A DNA stretch of 64,000 nt from Pseudomonas viridiflava (lineage in GTDB: Bacteria > Pseudomonadota > Gammaproteobacteria > Pseudomonadales > Pseudomonadaceae): the NCBI RefSeq assembly GCF_900591205.1, contig NZ_UUPU01000067.1, positions 186,001-250,000 on the forward strand. Reading direction: 5' to 3'. The notes beneath the pieces are model-generated. The model did not search any database, was not told the DNA's origin, and saw only the letters and a list, made by a program, of their open reading frames with translations. Shown one piece after another: positions 1-8,595 of the stretch; position 1 is the first letter of the stretch; each line of letters starts with the position of its first letter. The position numbers and the translations under genes are program-made.

Positions 1-406
1 TGCTGGTTTGCTTGGAGGTGATATCGAAACTGTCGTTGATTTTCGATACATCACCCGACAGCAGCAACGCTGGGGTCTGGTTCAGGCGCGGGTCCAGCTT
101 CTTGATGGTCGCCTGCTCCAGGTCCGGGTCCCACAGCGTGACCTTCTGGCCATCGGAAACGATGGTCTGCTCGGCCTTGCCTTCGGTATGCCAGTAGAAC
201 AGCCCAGGGCGCTGCACGGCCATCTCGCCTTCGGTTTGCTGCAACTGGGTGCCACCGGCATCCAGGGTCAGCTGGGAGAAGCGCGCGGTCAGGGTCTGGG
301 ATTTGTCCAGCAGGTTTTTCAGGCTGGCCACGGAGGCCGGGTCAGCGTGGGCCGAAACAGCGGTCAGGGCCAGGGCCGGCAACAACAGCATGCGGATAAG
401 ACGCAT
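1..406 (-). CDS. lolA: Outer-membrane lipoprotein carrier protein LolA (partial, N-terminal part)
   Basis: LolA is the periplasmic chaperone that carries lipoproteins from the LolCDE complex to LolB in the outer membrane. Only about 135 residues are in the window; the C-terminus runs off the left edge (family length is about 200). Residues 1-21 form a signal peptide ending in AHA before DPASV. The mature start (SLKNLLDKSQTLTARFSQ) and a later GLFYWHTEGK stretch are typical of LolA. It lies 54 bp downstream of ftsK on the same strand, the order also seen in P. aeruginosa, so it is probably co-transcribed with ftsK. The start ATG at 406 is followed directly by the basic signal-peptide residues MRLIR. 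Confidence 0.93.
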   Translation of the reverse strand, partial: MRLIRMLLLPALALTAVSAHADPASVASLKNLLDKSQTLTARFSQLTLDAGGTQLQQTEGEMAVQRPGLFYWHTEGKAEQTIVSDGQKVTLWDPDLEQATIKKLDPRLNQTPALLLSGDVSKINDSFDITSKQTS

Positions 407-432
407 GGGAATCCTCATTGAGTCGTTAGGGC

Positions 433-456
433 GCGCCGCGTGCTGCCACGCGGCGC
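433..456. other. Intercistronic hairpin between ftsK and lolA
   Basis: A perfect 10-bp GC stem (GCGCCGCGTG paired with CACGCGGCGC, loop CTGC) fills most of the short ftsK-lolA gap. No T-run follows on the minus strand, so it is more likely an RNA-processing or attenuation hairpin than a full terminator. Confidence 0.5.
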
Positions 457-460
457 GTAA

Positions 461-2869
461 TCAGTCGCGCATCTGCCCGGGGGCGATGATTTCACGCGAG
501 CCGTTGGTGTTCATTGCGGTGACCACGCCGGCGTTTTCCATGGCTTCGATCATGCGGGCGGCGCGGTTGTAGCCGATTTTCAGCTTGCGCTGCACCGCCG
601 AGATGGAGGCGCGGCGGCTTTCCAGCACGAAGGCGACCGCTTCGTCGTACAGCGCGTCGGTCTCGGCATCATCGTCACCGCCACCGCTGCCGCCATCGAA
701 GCCGCTGCCGGCTTCTTCGACACCCGCGAGGATATCGTCGTTGTATTCCGGCGCGCCACGCAGCTTCCAGGCTTCCACCACGCGATGCACTTCGTCATCG
801 GAAACAAAGGCGCCGTGCACCCGGATCGGCAGGCTGGTGCCGGGTGGCATGTAAAGCATGTCACCGTGGCCCAGCAGTTGCTCGGCGCCGCCCTGGTCGA
901 TGATGGTCCGCGAGTCGATCTTGCTCGACACCTGGAACGCCATCCGCGTAGGAATGTTGGCCTTGATCAGGCCGGTGATCACATCCACCGACGGCCGCTG
1001 GGTCGCCAGGATCAGGTGAATCCCCGCCGCCCGTGCCTTCTGGGCGATACGTGCGATCAGCTCTTCGACCTTCTTGCCGACGATCATCATCATGTCGGCG
1101 AATTCGTCGACCACCACCACGATGGTCGGCAGTTTGGTCAGCAACGGTGCTTCGTCGTGAATGCTTTCGCGCTTGTACAGCGGGTCGGTCAGCGGCGTAC
1201 CGGCGTCCTGGGCTTCCTTGACCTTGGCGTTGAAACCCGACAGGTTACGCACGCCCATCTTCGCCATCAGCTTGTAGCGGCGCTCCATCTCGGCGACGCT
1301 CCAGCGCAGGGCGTTGGCGGCGTCCTTCATGTCGGTGACCACCGGGCACAGCAGGTGCGGAATGCCTTCGTAGATCGACAGTTCCAACATTTTCGGGTCG
1401 ATCATGATCAGCTTGGCGTCGTCCGGGCCGGACTTGAACAGGATCGACAGAATCATCGCGTTCACACCCACCGACTTACCGGAGCCGGTGGTGCCGGCCA
1501 CCAGCAAGTGAGGCATCTTCGCCAGGTCGGTGATCACCGGCTTACCCCCGATGTCGTGGCCCAGGGCCAGGGTGACCGGCGATTTGAAGTTGTCGTATTC
1601 CGGCGTCGAGAGTACTTCGGAGAAACGCACGATCTGGCGGTCTTCGTTGGGAATCTCGATACCCACGGTGGTCTTGCCGGGGATCACTTCCACCACACGC
1701 ACGCTGGTCACGGCCAGGGAGCGCGCCAAGTCTTTTGCCAGGTTGGAAATACGGCTGACCTTGACGCCCGCGGCCGGCTGGATTTCGTAACGGGTAATTA
1801 CCGGGCCGGGGTGGATCGAGTCCACCGAGACTTCGACCCCGAACTCCTTGAGTTTGATTTCCAGCAGATGGCCGACGGCCGCCAGGGACTCCGGCGAATA
1901 ATTGAGTTGTTTCTTTTCAGCCGGGTCGAGGATCGAGATCGGTGGCAAGGTGCCTTCGACGGCGCTGTCGACAAACAACGGCGCCTGTTTCTCTTTCTGC
2001 ACGCGATGGCTTGGCTCGGGCGCCTTGGGCGGTGCAGGCGCGATCACCGGCGGCACCTGCTTCTCGCGGTCCGACATGTGCTTGCTCAGCGCCTGCTCGC
2101 GCTCGATCAGGCGTTCCTTGACCTTGGCCTGCTCGCGCCGGTCGGGTGTGCTCGGGGCCACCACCTCGTTGACGCGGGTGTCCACCTCGCGCAGTTGGGC
2201 CACCATGCGCTTGCGATCAACGCGCGCCTGCCACCAACGGTTGGCGGCGCCCTGGAACAGCTCCAGCAGGTCGAGGGTGATCTTGCCGGTCACGTCCATC
2301 ACCTTGAACCACGACAGGTCGGTGAACACGGTGAGGCCGAACAGGAACAGTGCGATAAACATCAGCGTGCTGCCCTGGATATTCAGGGTCTTGCGCGCCA
2401 GGTCGCCCAGACTTTCGCCCAGCGCCCCGCCCGCGCCCGCCGGCAGGCCGGTGGGTGCATGGAAATGGATATGTGCCAGCGCCGCGCCGGACAGCACCAG
2501 GAACACCAGGCCGATCAGGCGCCACGAAAACAGCCAGCCGCTCCACTGCCACGGCTCATGGCGCTGGCGAAAGATCTGCCAGGTCTTGATTGCCAGCAGC
2601 AAGGGGAAGATGTAGGCAAAGTAACCCAGCACCATAAACAGGATATCGGCGCTGTAGGAACCGGCAGGCCCGCCGAAGTTCTGCACGTCTTCGATCTTGC
2701 TGTTGTGGCTCCAGCCCGGATCGTCCTTGCCGTACGTGAGCAAGGCCATCATCAGGAACAGGCACAGAGCGCCGATCGCGATCAGCGCACCTTCCTTGAG
2801 TCGGTAGTGCAGGTGCTGGCGCCAGGCCGGCACGACTGCTGCTTTAGGTGTTGCGGCGGATTTCTTCAA
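461..2869 (-). CDS. ftsK: DNA translocase FtsK
   Basis: FtsK is the septal DNA pump that clears chromosome termini and activates XerCD at dif. The 802 residues show four hydrophobic helices in roughly the first 190 residues (membrane anchor), a charged linker of about 100 residues (much shorter than in E. coli), and a RecA-like motor with Walker A AGTTGSGKSVGVN near residue 460 and Walker B region IVVVVDEFADMMM. A winged-helix gamma domain (about 735-800) for KOPS reading follows, after an acidic Gly/Asp-rich spacer. The length is close to other Pseudomonas FtsK. The first codon is TTG at 2869 (KKSAATPKAA follows); no in-frame ATG gives a full N-terminus. It is transcribed towards lolA. Confidence 0.97.
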   Translation of the reverse strand: MKKSAATPKAAVVPAWRQHLHYRLKEGALIAIGALCLFLMMALLTYGKDDPGWSHNSKIEDVQNFGGPAGSYSADILFMVLGYFAYIFPLLLAIKTWQIFRQRHEPWQWSGWLFSWRLIGLVFLVLSGAALAHIHFHAPTGLPAGAGGALGESLGDLARKTLNIQGSTLMFIALFLFGLTVFTDLSWFKVMDVTGKITLDLLELFQGAANRWWQARVDRKRMVAQLREVDTRVNEVVAPSTPDRREQAKVKERLIEREQALSKHMSDREKQVPPVIAPAPPKAPEPSHRVQKEKQAPLFVDSAVEGTLPPISILDPAEKKQLNYSPESLAAVGHLLEIKLKEFGVEVSVDSIHPGPVITRYEIQPAAGVKVSRISNLAKDLARSLAVTSVRVVEVIPGKTTVGIEIPNEDRQIVRFSEVLSTPEYDNFKSPVTLALGHDIGGKPVITDLAKMPHLLVAGTTGSGKSVGVNAMILSILFKSGPDDAKLIMIDPKMLELSIYEGIPHLLCPVVTDMKDAANALRWSVAEMERRYKLMAKMGVRNLSGFNAKVKEAQDAGTPLTDPLYKRESIHDEAPLLTKLPTIVVVVDEFADMMMIVGKKVEELIARIAQKARAAGIHLILATQRPSVDVITGLIKANIPTRMAFQVSSKIDSRTIIDQGGAEQLLGHGDMLYMPPGTSLPIRVHGAFVSDDEVHRVVEAWKLRGAPEYNDDILAGVEEAGSGFDGGSGGGDDDAETDALYDEAVAFVLESRRASISAVQRKLKIGYNRAARMIEAMENAGVVTAMNTNGSREIIAPGQMRD

Positions 2870-3364
2870 AACGGGTCTTTTCCTGCGCCTTTAGCGCGTC
2901 CATCTGTTGAATAACTGCAAATACTGCCCAATCCGAGCAGCTGAAAAATGAACGAACGTCGTTGAATCTACTTTTAACACTGGGCGTTTGCTGGATGAAA
3001 TGGCGATAACGCCACAATGGCCGCATTGTACGGGTTTGTGTGCCTGATGCCACGCCACTTGGCGCTCATCCAGCAGCATAGCGAATTGTGTGTCACAACA
3101 TGTTCAATTTGAGCATGCATTGTCTTTGCTGACAAAGGCTTATGAGCTGTTTTTACCAATCCAGGCAAGCTTGGCTAATGGCCTGCATCGGCCAGACCCG
3201 ATTACGACCACACCTTATGCATAGAGTTGCAGAAACACCCGCTCACGCTAATCCACACCAATAGCCGATTCGGGCTGGCCCCCTAGCGCTGCGTCGACAA
3301 TAATCACCACTTGGGGCAGGCGACATACCTGCCACTCCCCTCCCCTTCCGCAAGCCTGGATACC
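2870..3364. promoter_or_regulatory. 495-bp divergent intergenic region ftsK/aat
   Basis: No gene is visible in this stretch. It must carry the promoters of ftsK (minus) and aat (plus). In P. aeruginosa PAO1 a thioredoxin reductase gene sits at this position; I find no open frame or motif (such as a CxxC redox motif) of such a gene here. Several AT-rich stretches exist but I cannot assign a -35/-10 pair with confidence. Confidence 0.5.
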
Positions 3365-4045
3365 ATGCTGACCTGGTTACAACGCAACTCCCTGACCTTC
3401 CCGTCGCTGGCCAAAGCCATGCGCGAACCCAATGGCCTGCTCGCCGCCGGTGGCGATCTGTCGGCCGAACGCCTGATCCGGGCCTATCGCCACGGCTGCT
3501 TTCCATGGTTCTCGGACGGCCAGCCGATCCTCTGGTGGTCGCCCGACCCGCGCACCGTGATATTTCCGGACGAACTGCACGTGTCTCGCAGCCTGGGCAA
3601 ATTGTTACGCCAGCAGCGCTACACCGTAACCTTCGACCAGGACTTCGCCGCGGTCATCCAGGCGTGCGCCGCGCCTCGCGCTTATGCCGACGGCACGTGG
3701 ATCACCGAAGGCATACAAAGCGCCTACATGGAGCTGCACAAACGCGGGTACGCCCATTCGGTGGAGGTATGGGACAAGGACGAGCTGGTGGGCGGCCTGT
3801 ATGGCCTGGCGATGGGGCAGCTGTTTTTTGGCGAATCCATGTTCAGCCGCGCCGACAACGCATCCAAGTTCGGCTTTGCTACCCTGACCCGGCAATTGCA
3901 GGCTTGGGGCTTTGTACTGATCGACTGCCAGATGCCCAACGATCACCTGCACAGCCTCGGCGCCCGCGCCATCCCCCGCAGCGAATTTGCGAACTTCCTG
4001 CGCGACCATCTGGACCAACCCAACAGCGGACCGTGGGTTTCCTAG
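3365..4045 (+). CDS. aat: Leucyl/phenylalanyl-tRNA--protein transferase
   Basis: Aat adds Leu or Phe from aminoacyl-tRNA to the N-terminus of proteins starting with Arg or Lys, marking them for ClpS/ClpAP degradation in the cytoplasm. The protein is 226 residues, the normal size. Diagnostic motifs are GCFPWFSDGQPILWWSPDPR (about residues 40-60), GGLYGLAMGQLFFGESMFS and DCQMPNDHLHSLGA near the C-terminus. The frame is open further upstream, but ATG 3365 (MLTWLQRNSLTFP) matches the family N-terminus. It is followed 55 bp later by bpt, the companion N-degron transferase, on the same strand. Confidence 0.96.
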   Translation: MLTWLQRNSLTFPSLAKAMREPNGLLAAGGDLSAERLIRAYRHGCFPWFSDGQPILWWSPDPRTVIFPDELHVSRSLGKLLRQQRYTVTFDQDFAAVIQACAAPRAYADGTWITEGIQSAYMELHKRGYAHSVEVWDKDELVGGLYGLAMGQLFFGESMFSRADNASKFGFATLTRQLQAWGFVLIDCQMPNDHLHSLGARAIPRSEFANFLRDHLDQPNSGPWVS

Positions 4046-4100
4046 GCGACTTGCGCGTGCGTGGCTTACACTTATTTCAAAGCTTATCCGAGGGTTGATC

Positions 4101-4808
4101 ATGACCGAGTTGGCGCGCTTGAAGTTTTATGCCACTCAACCCCACTCTTGCAGCTATCTGCCCGACGAGCAGGCCACCACGCTGTTCCTCGACCCCAGCC
4201 AGCCAATGGACGTGCATGTGTATGCCGATCTCTCGGAAATGGGTTTTCGGCGCAGCGGCGATCATCTGTACCGGCCTCATTGCCAAAACTGCAATGCCTG
4301 CGTTCCGGCACGTATCCCTGTGGCGCAGTTTGCAGCGGATCGCAACCAGAAGCGCATCCTCAAACGCAACGCCGACCTGACGGTAACGCCGGCCAAACCC
4401 AGGTTCAGCGAAGAATACTTCGACCTTTACCAACGTTACATCGAACAACGCCATGCCGACGGCGATATGTTCCCGCCCAGTCGCGACCAATTTTCCACCT
4501 TCCTGGTACGCGACCTGCCTTTTTCGCGCTTCTACGAGTTCCGCCTTGAGGGGCGCCTGGTGGCCGTTGCCGTGACCGATTTGCTGCCTAATGGCCTGTC
4601 GGCGGTCTACACCTTCTACGAACCCGCCGAAGAACGCCGCAGTCTGGGGCGCTTTGCTATCCTCTGGCAAATTGGCGAAGCCATACGCCTGGAACTGGAG
4701 GCGGTGTACCTCGGGTACTGGATCAAAAACTGCAAAAAGATGAACTACAAGACCCAATATCGGCCCATTGAACTGCTGATTAATCAAAGATGGGTCACGC
4801 TGAACTAG
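4101..4808 (+). CDS. bpt: Aspartate/glutamate leucyltransferase (arginyltransferase family)
   Basis: The 235-residue protein belongs to the ATE/Bpt family; bacterial members transfer Leu to N-terminal Asp or Glu, feeding those proteins into the ClpS/ClpAP N-degron route. It has the family's N-terminal region ([15 protein letters not shown]), a Cys cluster CQNCNAC near residues 60-66, and the C-terminal [13 protein letters not shown] block. ATG 4101 is preceded by GAGGG and gives the standard N-terminus ([13 protein letters not shown]). Earlier Pseudomonas annotation calls it arginyl-tRNA-protein transferase (ate); the substrate specificity is inferred from the family. It sits between aat and infA. 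Confidence 0.94.
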
Positions 4809-4908
4809 AACCCCTTGGCTTAAACACCCTTTTTCGGGCACAATGCACGCCGCTTTTGCCTGGCGCAGTTGCACCGGGCCATTCACTGGATACCGAGGGC
4901 TTTACTGC

Positions 4909-5127
4909 ATGTCGAAAGAAGACAGCTTCGAAATGGAAGGCACTGTCGTCGACACCCTGCCCAACACCATGTTTCGTGTGGAGTTGGAAAATGGGCACGT
5001 CGTAACCGCGCATATCTCCGGCAAGATGCGCAAGAACTACATTCGTATTCTTACCGGTGACAAAGTGCGCGTCGAGCTGACGCCCTATGACTTGAGCAAA
5101 GGGCGCATCACTTACCGCGCTCGTTAA
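4909..5127 (+). CDS. infA: Translation initiation factor IF-1
   Basis: IF-1 is a 72-residue OB-fold protein that binds the ribosomal A site during initiation. The sequence ([20 protein letters not shown], later [19 protein letters not shown]) is almost invariant in gammaproteobacteria. ATG 4909 gives the exact family length. A strong terminator follows 14 bp after the stop, closing the aat-bpt-infA group. Confidence 0.98.
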
Positions 5128-5140
5128 GCAAGTCAATACA

Positions 5141-5167
5141 AAACGCCCGGTTATGCCGGGCGTTTTT
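5141..5167 (+). terminator. Rho-independent terminator after infA
   Basis: An AACGCCCGG stem with loop TTAT and complementary CCGGGCG arm is followed by TTTTT on the plus strand, just after the infA stop. Confidence 0.9.
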
Positions 5168-5197
5168 GTGTGCGCGCTATTTATGCATGCAACACCG

Positions 5198-5243
5198 CAA
5201 CTCAAATGTCGGAGGGGGCTTGCTCCCTCCCACATTTGAGTTG
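5198..5243. repeat. Single REP palindrome
   Basis: A near-perfect 46-bp palindrome with outer arms CAACTCAAATGT / ACATTTGAGTTG and the core GGAGGGGGCTTGCTCCCTCC. The core is of the same kind as in the REPIN at 60516-60608. It lies between the terminators of convergent infA and clpA. Confidence 0.8.
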
Positions 5244-5261
5244 TGGTGTTTGGTATGGATA

Positions 5262-5288
5262 ACAAAAAGGCGCCTTGCGGCGCCTTTG
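5262..5288 (-). terminator. Terminator after clpA
   Basis: AAAGGCGCC / GGCGCCTTT stem with a short GCA-type loop; read on the minus strand it ends in TTTTTG, 20 bp after the clpA stop. Confidence 0.8.
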
Positions 5289-5307
5289 TGTGTTTTACAG
5301 CTATCAA

Positions 5308-7578
5308 TCAGGCCATTTCGGCAGTGGTCTCGAAATCGAAGGTCAGCTCGCCATCCTTCAGATCAATATGCACCACACCACCATGGTCGGACAGCTCGCC
5401 GAACAGGATCTCTTCGGCCAATGGCCGCTTGATCTTGTCCTGGATCAGACGTGCCATTGGGCGTGCGCCCATTGCCGCGTCGTAGCCACCTTCGGCCAGC
5501 CAGCTGCGTGCCGCGTCCGTCACTTCCAGCTGCACGCGCTTGTCTTCCAACTGCGCTTGAAGCTCGGTAAGGAACTTGTCCACCACGCTTTTGATGACCT
5601 CATGGCTGAGGCGACCAAACTGGATAATGGTGTCCAAACGGTTGCGGAACTCCGGCGTAAAGCTCTTCTTGATCACTTCCATCGCATCGGAAGAGTGATC
5701 CTGATGGCTGAAGCCGATCGAAGCCCGCGCGGCCGTTTCGGCACCCGCGTTGGTGGTCATGATCACGATCACGTTGCGGAAGTCCGCCTTGCGCCCATTG
5801 TTGTCGGTCAGGGTCCCGTGATCCATCACCTGCAGCAGCAAGTTGAAGACTTCCGGGTGAGCCTTCTCGATTTCATCGAGCAGCAACACGCAATGCGGTT
5901 GCTTGGTGATCGCTTCGGTCAGCAGGCCACCCTGGTCGAAACCGACATAGCCCGGAGGCGCACCGATCAGGCGCGACACAGTGTGGCGCTCCATGTATTC
6001 GGACATGTCGAAGCGCACCAGCTCAATGCCCATGGCCTTGGCCAGTTGACGCGCCGCCTCGGTCTTGCCGACGCCGGTCGGGCCTGCGAACAGGAACGAA
6101 CCAACCGGCTTGTCCGGCGACTTGAGGCCCGCACGTGACAACTTGATCGCGGTGGACAGCGAGTCAATGGCCGCATCCTGGCCGAACACGGTGAGCTTGA
6201 GGTCGCGCTCCAGGTTACGCAGCAGCTCTTTGTCGGAGCTGGTGACGTGTTTTGGCGGAATCCGCGCAATCTTCGCCACGATGTCCTCGACCTGAGGCAC
6301 GTCGATGCGCTTCACACGCTTCTCGACCGGCTGCAAGCGCTGGTAGGCGCCTGCCTCGTCGATCACGTCGATCGCCTTGTCCGGCATGTGCCGGTCATTG
6401 ATGTAGCGCGACGCCAGCTCGGCAGCGGCCCGCAGGGCTTCATCGGTGTACTCGATGCCGTGGTGCGCCTCGAAGCGCCCCTTGAGCCCGCGCAGAATGC
6501 CGATGGTGTCTTCAACCGAAGGCTCGGACACGTCGACTTTCTGGAAACGGCGCGCCAGGGCACGGTCTTTTTCAAAGATGCCGCGAAACTCCTGGAACGT
6601 GGTCGAACCGATGCAACGGATATCACCCGACGACAGCAGTGGCTTGAGCAGGTTGGAGGCGTCCATCACCCCACCGGATGCCGCACCGGCACCAATGATG
6701 GTGTGGATCTCGTCAATAAACAGAATCGCCTGCGGACGCTTTTTCAGCTCGCCGAGCAACGCCTTGAAGCGCTTCTCGAAATCGCCACGGTACTTGGTCC
6801 CGGCGAGCAAGGCGCCCAGGTCAAGGGAGTAGACGACGCTGTTGGCCAGCAGGTCAGGCACCTGGTTGTCGACGATGCGCTTGGCCAGACCTTCGGCAAT
6901 CGCGGTCTTACCCACGCCCGCCTCACCCACCAGCAGCGGGTTGTTCTTGCGACGGCGTGCGAGTATCTGCGCTACACGTTCAACCTCAAGCTCACGCCCC
7001 ACCAGCGGATCAATCCGCCCCTGGCGCGCCAGTTCATTGAGGTTGCTGGCATAGGCATCCAGTGGATTGCCCGAAGAAGAAGACTCACCGCCCTCGTCGT
7101 CCTGCATATCCTGCTCACCCTCGGAATGATCGCCGTGCCCAGGCACTTTGGAGATACCGTGGGCGATGTAGTTGACGACATCAATACGGGCAACGCTCTG
7201 CTGCTTGAGCAGGAACACTGCCTGACTTTCCTGTTCGCTGAAAATCGCCACAAGCACATTGGCGCCTGTGACTTCACGCTTACCGGAGCTCTGAACGTGG
7301 AAAACAGCACGCTGCAATACCCGCTGGAAGCCCAGGGTTGGCTGAGTCTCGCGGTCCTCGTCATGCACGGGGATCAGCGGCGTGGTGGAGTCGATAAACT
7401 CCTGCAGGTCATGCTTGAGTTTGTCGAGGTTGGCGCCGCACGCACGTAGAACGGTGGCGGCAGCTTCGTTATCCAAAAGTGCCAGCAGCAGGTGTTCGAC
7501 GGTCATGAATTCATGACGCTTCGAACGAGCCTCCTTGAAGGCAAGATTGAGGGTGACTTCGAGCTCGCGGTTTAACAT
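5308..7578 (-). CDS. clpA: ATP-dependent Clp protease ATP-binding subunit ClpA
   Basis: ClpA is the AAA+ unfoldase that feeds substrates to ClpP. The 756 residues contain an N-domain (about 1-145, the ClpS docking site), AAA1 with Walker A GEAGVGKTAIAEG near 216 and Walker B AILFIDEIHTIIG, and AAA2 with Walker A GPTGVGKTEAARQ near 498 and VLLLDEIEKAHPEV. The IGF loop that docks on ClpP is at about 620. A Glu/Asp/Ser-rich linker lies near residues 150-170. The gene is 29 bp downstream of clpS on the same strand, as usual, so the adaptor and unfoldase are co-transcribed. Confidence 0.98.
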   Translation of the reverse strand: MLNRELEVTLNLAFKEARSKRHEFMTVEHLLLALLDNEAAATVLRACGANLDKLKHDLQEFIDSTTPLIPVHDEDRETQPTLGFQRVLQRAVFHVQSSGKREVTGANVLVAIFSEQESQAVFLLKQQSVARIDVVNYIAHGISKVPGHGDHSEGEQDMQDDEGGESSSSGNPLDAYASNLNELARQGRIDPLVGRELEVERVAQILARRRKNNPLLVGEAGVGKTAIAEGLAKRIVDNQVPDLLANSVVYSLDLGALLAGTKYRGDFEKRFKALLGELKKRPQAILFIDEIHTIIGAGAASGGVMDASNLLKPLLSSGDIRCIGSTTFQEFRGIFEKDRALARRFQKVDVSEPSVEDTIGILRGLKGRFEAHHGIEYTDEALRAAAELASRYINDRHMPDKAIDVIDEAGAYQRLQPVEKRVKRIDVPQVEDIVAKIARIPPKHVTSSDKELLRNLERDLKLTVFGQDAAIDSLSTAIKLSRAGLKSPDKPVGSFLFAGPTGVGKTEAARQLAKAMGIELVRFDMSEYMERHTVSRLIGAPPGYVGFDQGGLLTEAITKQPHCVLLLDEIEKAHPEVFNLLLQVMDHGTLTDNNGRKADFRNVIVIMTTNAGAETAARASIGFSHQDHSSDAMEVIKKSFTPEFRNRLDTIIQFGRLSHEVIKSVVDKFLTELQAQLEDKRVQLEVTDAARSWLAEGGYDAAMGARPMARLIQDKIKRPLAEEILFGELSDHGGVVHIDLKDGELTFDFETTAEMA

Positions 7579-7607
7579 AGCTTCACCTCATACCCAAGTG
7601 GTCGGCG

Positions 7608-7976
7608 TTAACCGTCCTTCTCGATTTCACAGAGTAGCGGATGCTGGCTTTCCCTGGCGTACTGGTTGACCTGCATGGCCTTTGTCTCGGCGATGTCGCG
7701 GGTAAACACTCCACATACTGCCCGTCCTTCTGTGTGAACGGCCAGCATTACCTTGGTCGCCAACTCGCGGTTCAGGTTAAAAAACACCTCGAGTACTTCG
7801 ACCACGAAATCCATCGGTGTGTAGTCATCATTGAACAAAACCACCTTGTACATCGGCGGCGCCTGTAAAGCAGGCTTGGCCTCCTGAACAGCAATGCCTG
7901 CAGAACCGTCGTCATCGTGTTCGTGATCCGGTCGATCCTGATTGAATGTTAGTCGAATCTGGCTGATTGCATGCAT
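7608..7976 (-). CDS. clpS: ATP-dependent Clp protease adaptor ClpS
   Basis: ClpS delivers N-degron proteins to ClpA. The 122-residue protein has a flexible N-terminal extension (about 1-38), then the conserved core YKVVLFNDDYTPMDFVVEVL that holds the N-end-residue pocket, and the CGVFTRDIAETK segment with the conserved AVHTEGRAVC stretch before it. Length is as in other Pseudomonas. The start ATG at 7976 gives MHAISQIRLTF, the usual N-terminus. It lies immediately upstream of clpA and divergent from cspD. Confidence 0.97.
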   Translation of the reverse strand: MHAISQIRLTFNQDRPDHEHDDDGSAGIAVQEAKPALQAPPMYKVVLFNDDYTPMDFVVEVLEVFFNLNRELATKVMLAVHTEGRAVCGVFTRDIAETKAMQVNQYARESQHPLLCEIEKDG

Positions 7977-8200
7977 GGAAAGAAAGGTTCGTCAGTGGTT
8001 CAAATACAGTGGTGGGGGCGACCTGTCAGAAATTCAACTCTGACCGTCTGGTCGCCTTGACTATCGGCAAATCGGTGTTACAACCAATAGAACCCACAGT
8101 GGGTAAAAAAGGTCCGCGCAGTCAACCTTATTTATTCGGGTTAGGACGGATAAACTGGATGATACTCCAGTGATGGAGTCTGGTGCAGAGGGATATGGGT
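7977..8200. promoter_or_regulatory. Divergent clpS/cspD regulatory region
   Basis: A 224-bp gap separates the start of clpS (minus) and cspD (plus) and must hold both promoters and the cspD 5' leader. No reliable -35/-10 assignment was made. Confidence 0.45.
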
Positions 8201-8515
8201 ATGTCTGGCGTCAAGATCAAAGGCAAGGTCAAATGGTTCAACAATGCCAAGGGTTACGGCTTCATTGTAGAGGACGGTAAATCCGAGGACCTTTTTGCGC
8301 ATTTTTCAGCCATCCAGATGGAAGGATACAAGACACTTAAAGCGGGCCAGCCGGTGTTATTTGAGATTATTCAAGGACCCAAAGGCTTGCACGCAACAGG
8401 TATCTGTAACGCCAGCAACGCTGAAGACCACGACCACGCACAGCACGAAGCAACCCAAGACAACAAACAAACAGCAGATAACGCAAAAAAAGACAAAGAA
8501 AAAGAAAAGGTCTGA
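8201..8515 (+). CDS. cspD: Cold-shock domain protein CspD
   Basis: CspD is a cold-shock-domain protein that binds single-stranded nucleic acid and in E. coli inhibits replication in stationary phase. Residues 1-70 are a cold-shock domain with RNP1 KGYGFI and RNP2 DLFAHFSAI. From about residue 70 the protein has a low-complexity His/Asp/Lys tail ending AKKDKEKEKV, encoded by A-rich codons unlike the neighbours. In-frame start codons exist at 8183 (GTG), 8195 and 8201; AGGGA at 8189-8193 is well spaced only for ATG 8201 (104 residues). Divergence from clpS-clpA is the standard Pseudomonas arrangement. Confidence 0.92.
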   Translation: MSGVKIKGKVKWFNNAKGYGFIVEDGKSEDLFAHFSAIQMEGYKTLKAGQPVLFEIIQGPKGLHATGICNASNAEDHDHAQHEATQDNKQTADNAKKDKEKEKV

Positions 8516-8543
8516 TAGTCGGCCAAGCACATGCTCTGCAAAC

Positions 8544-8583
8544 AAAAACGGCCGTCCTGAACAATCAGGACGGCCGTTTTTCA
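8544..8583. terminator. Bidirectional terminator between cspD and icd
   Basis: AAAAACGGCCGTCCTGA / TCAGGACGGCCGTTTTT is a 17-bp near-perfect stem with a short loop and T-runs on both strands, serving the convergent cspD and icd genes. Confidence 0.93.
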
Positions 8584-8595
8584 TACCTGCATCAC

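Noticed and set aside
785..2914. Long plus-strand open frame opposite ftsK (about 709 codons)
   Set aside because: It lies antisense to a clear FtsK, its translation is rich in His/Gln/Arg/Gly with no domain, and it is explained by GC-biased codons of the true gene.
5198..5243. 46-bp palindrome considered as an att site or phage operator
   Set aside because: Its core matches REP elements elsewhere in the window and no integrase is nearby.
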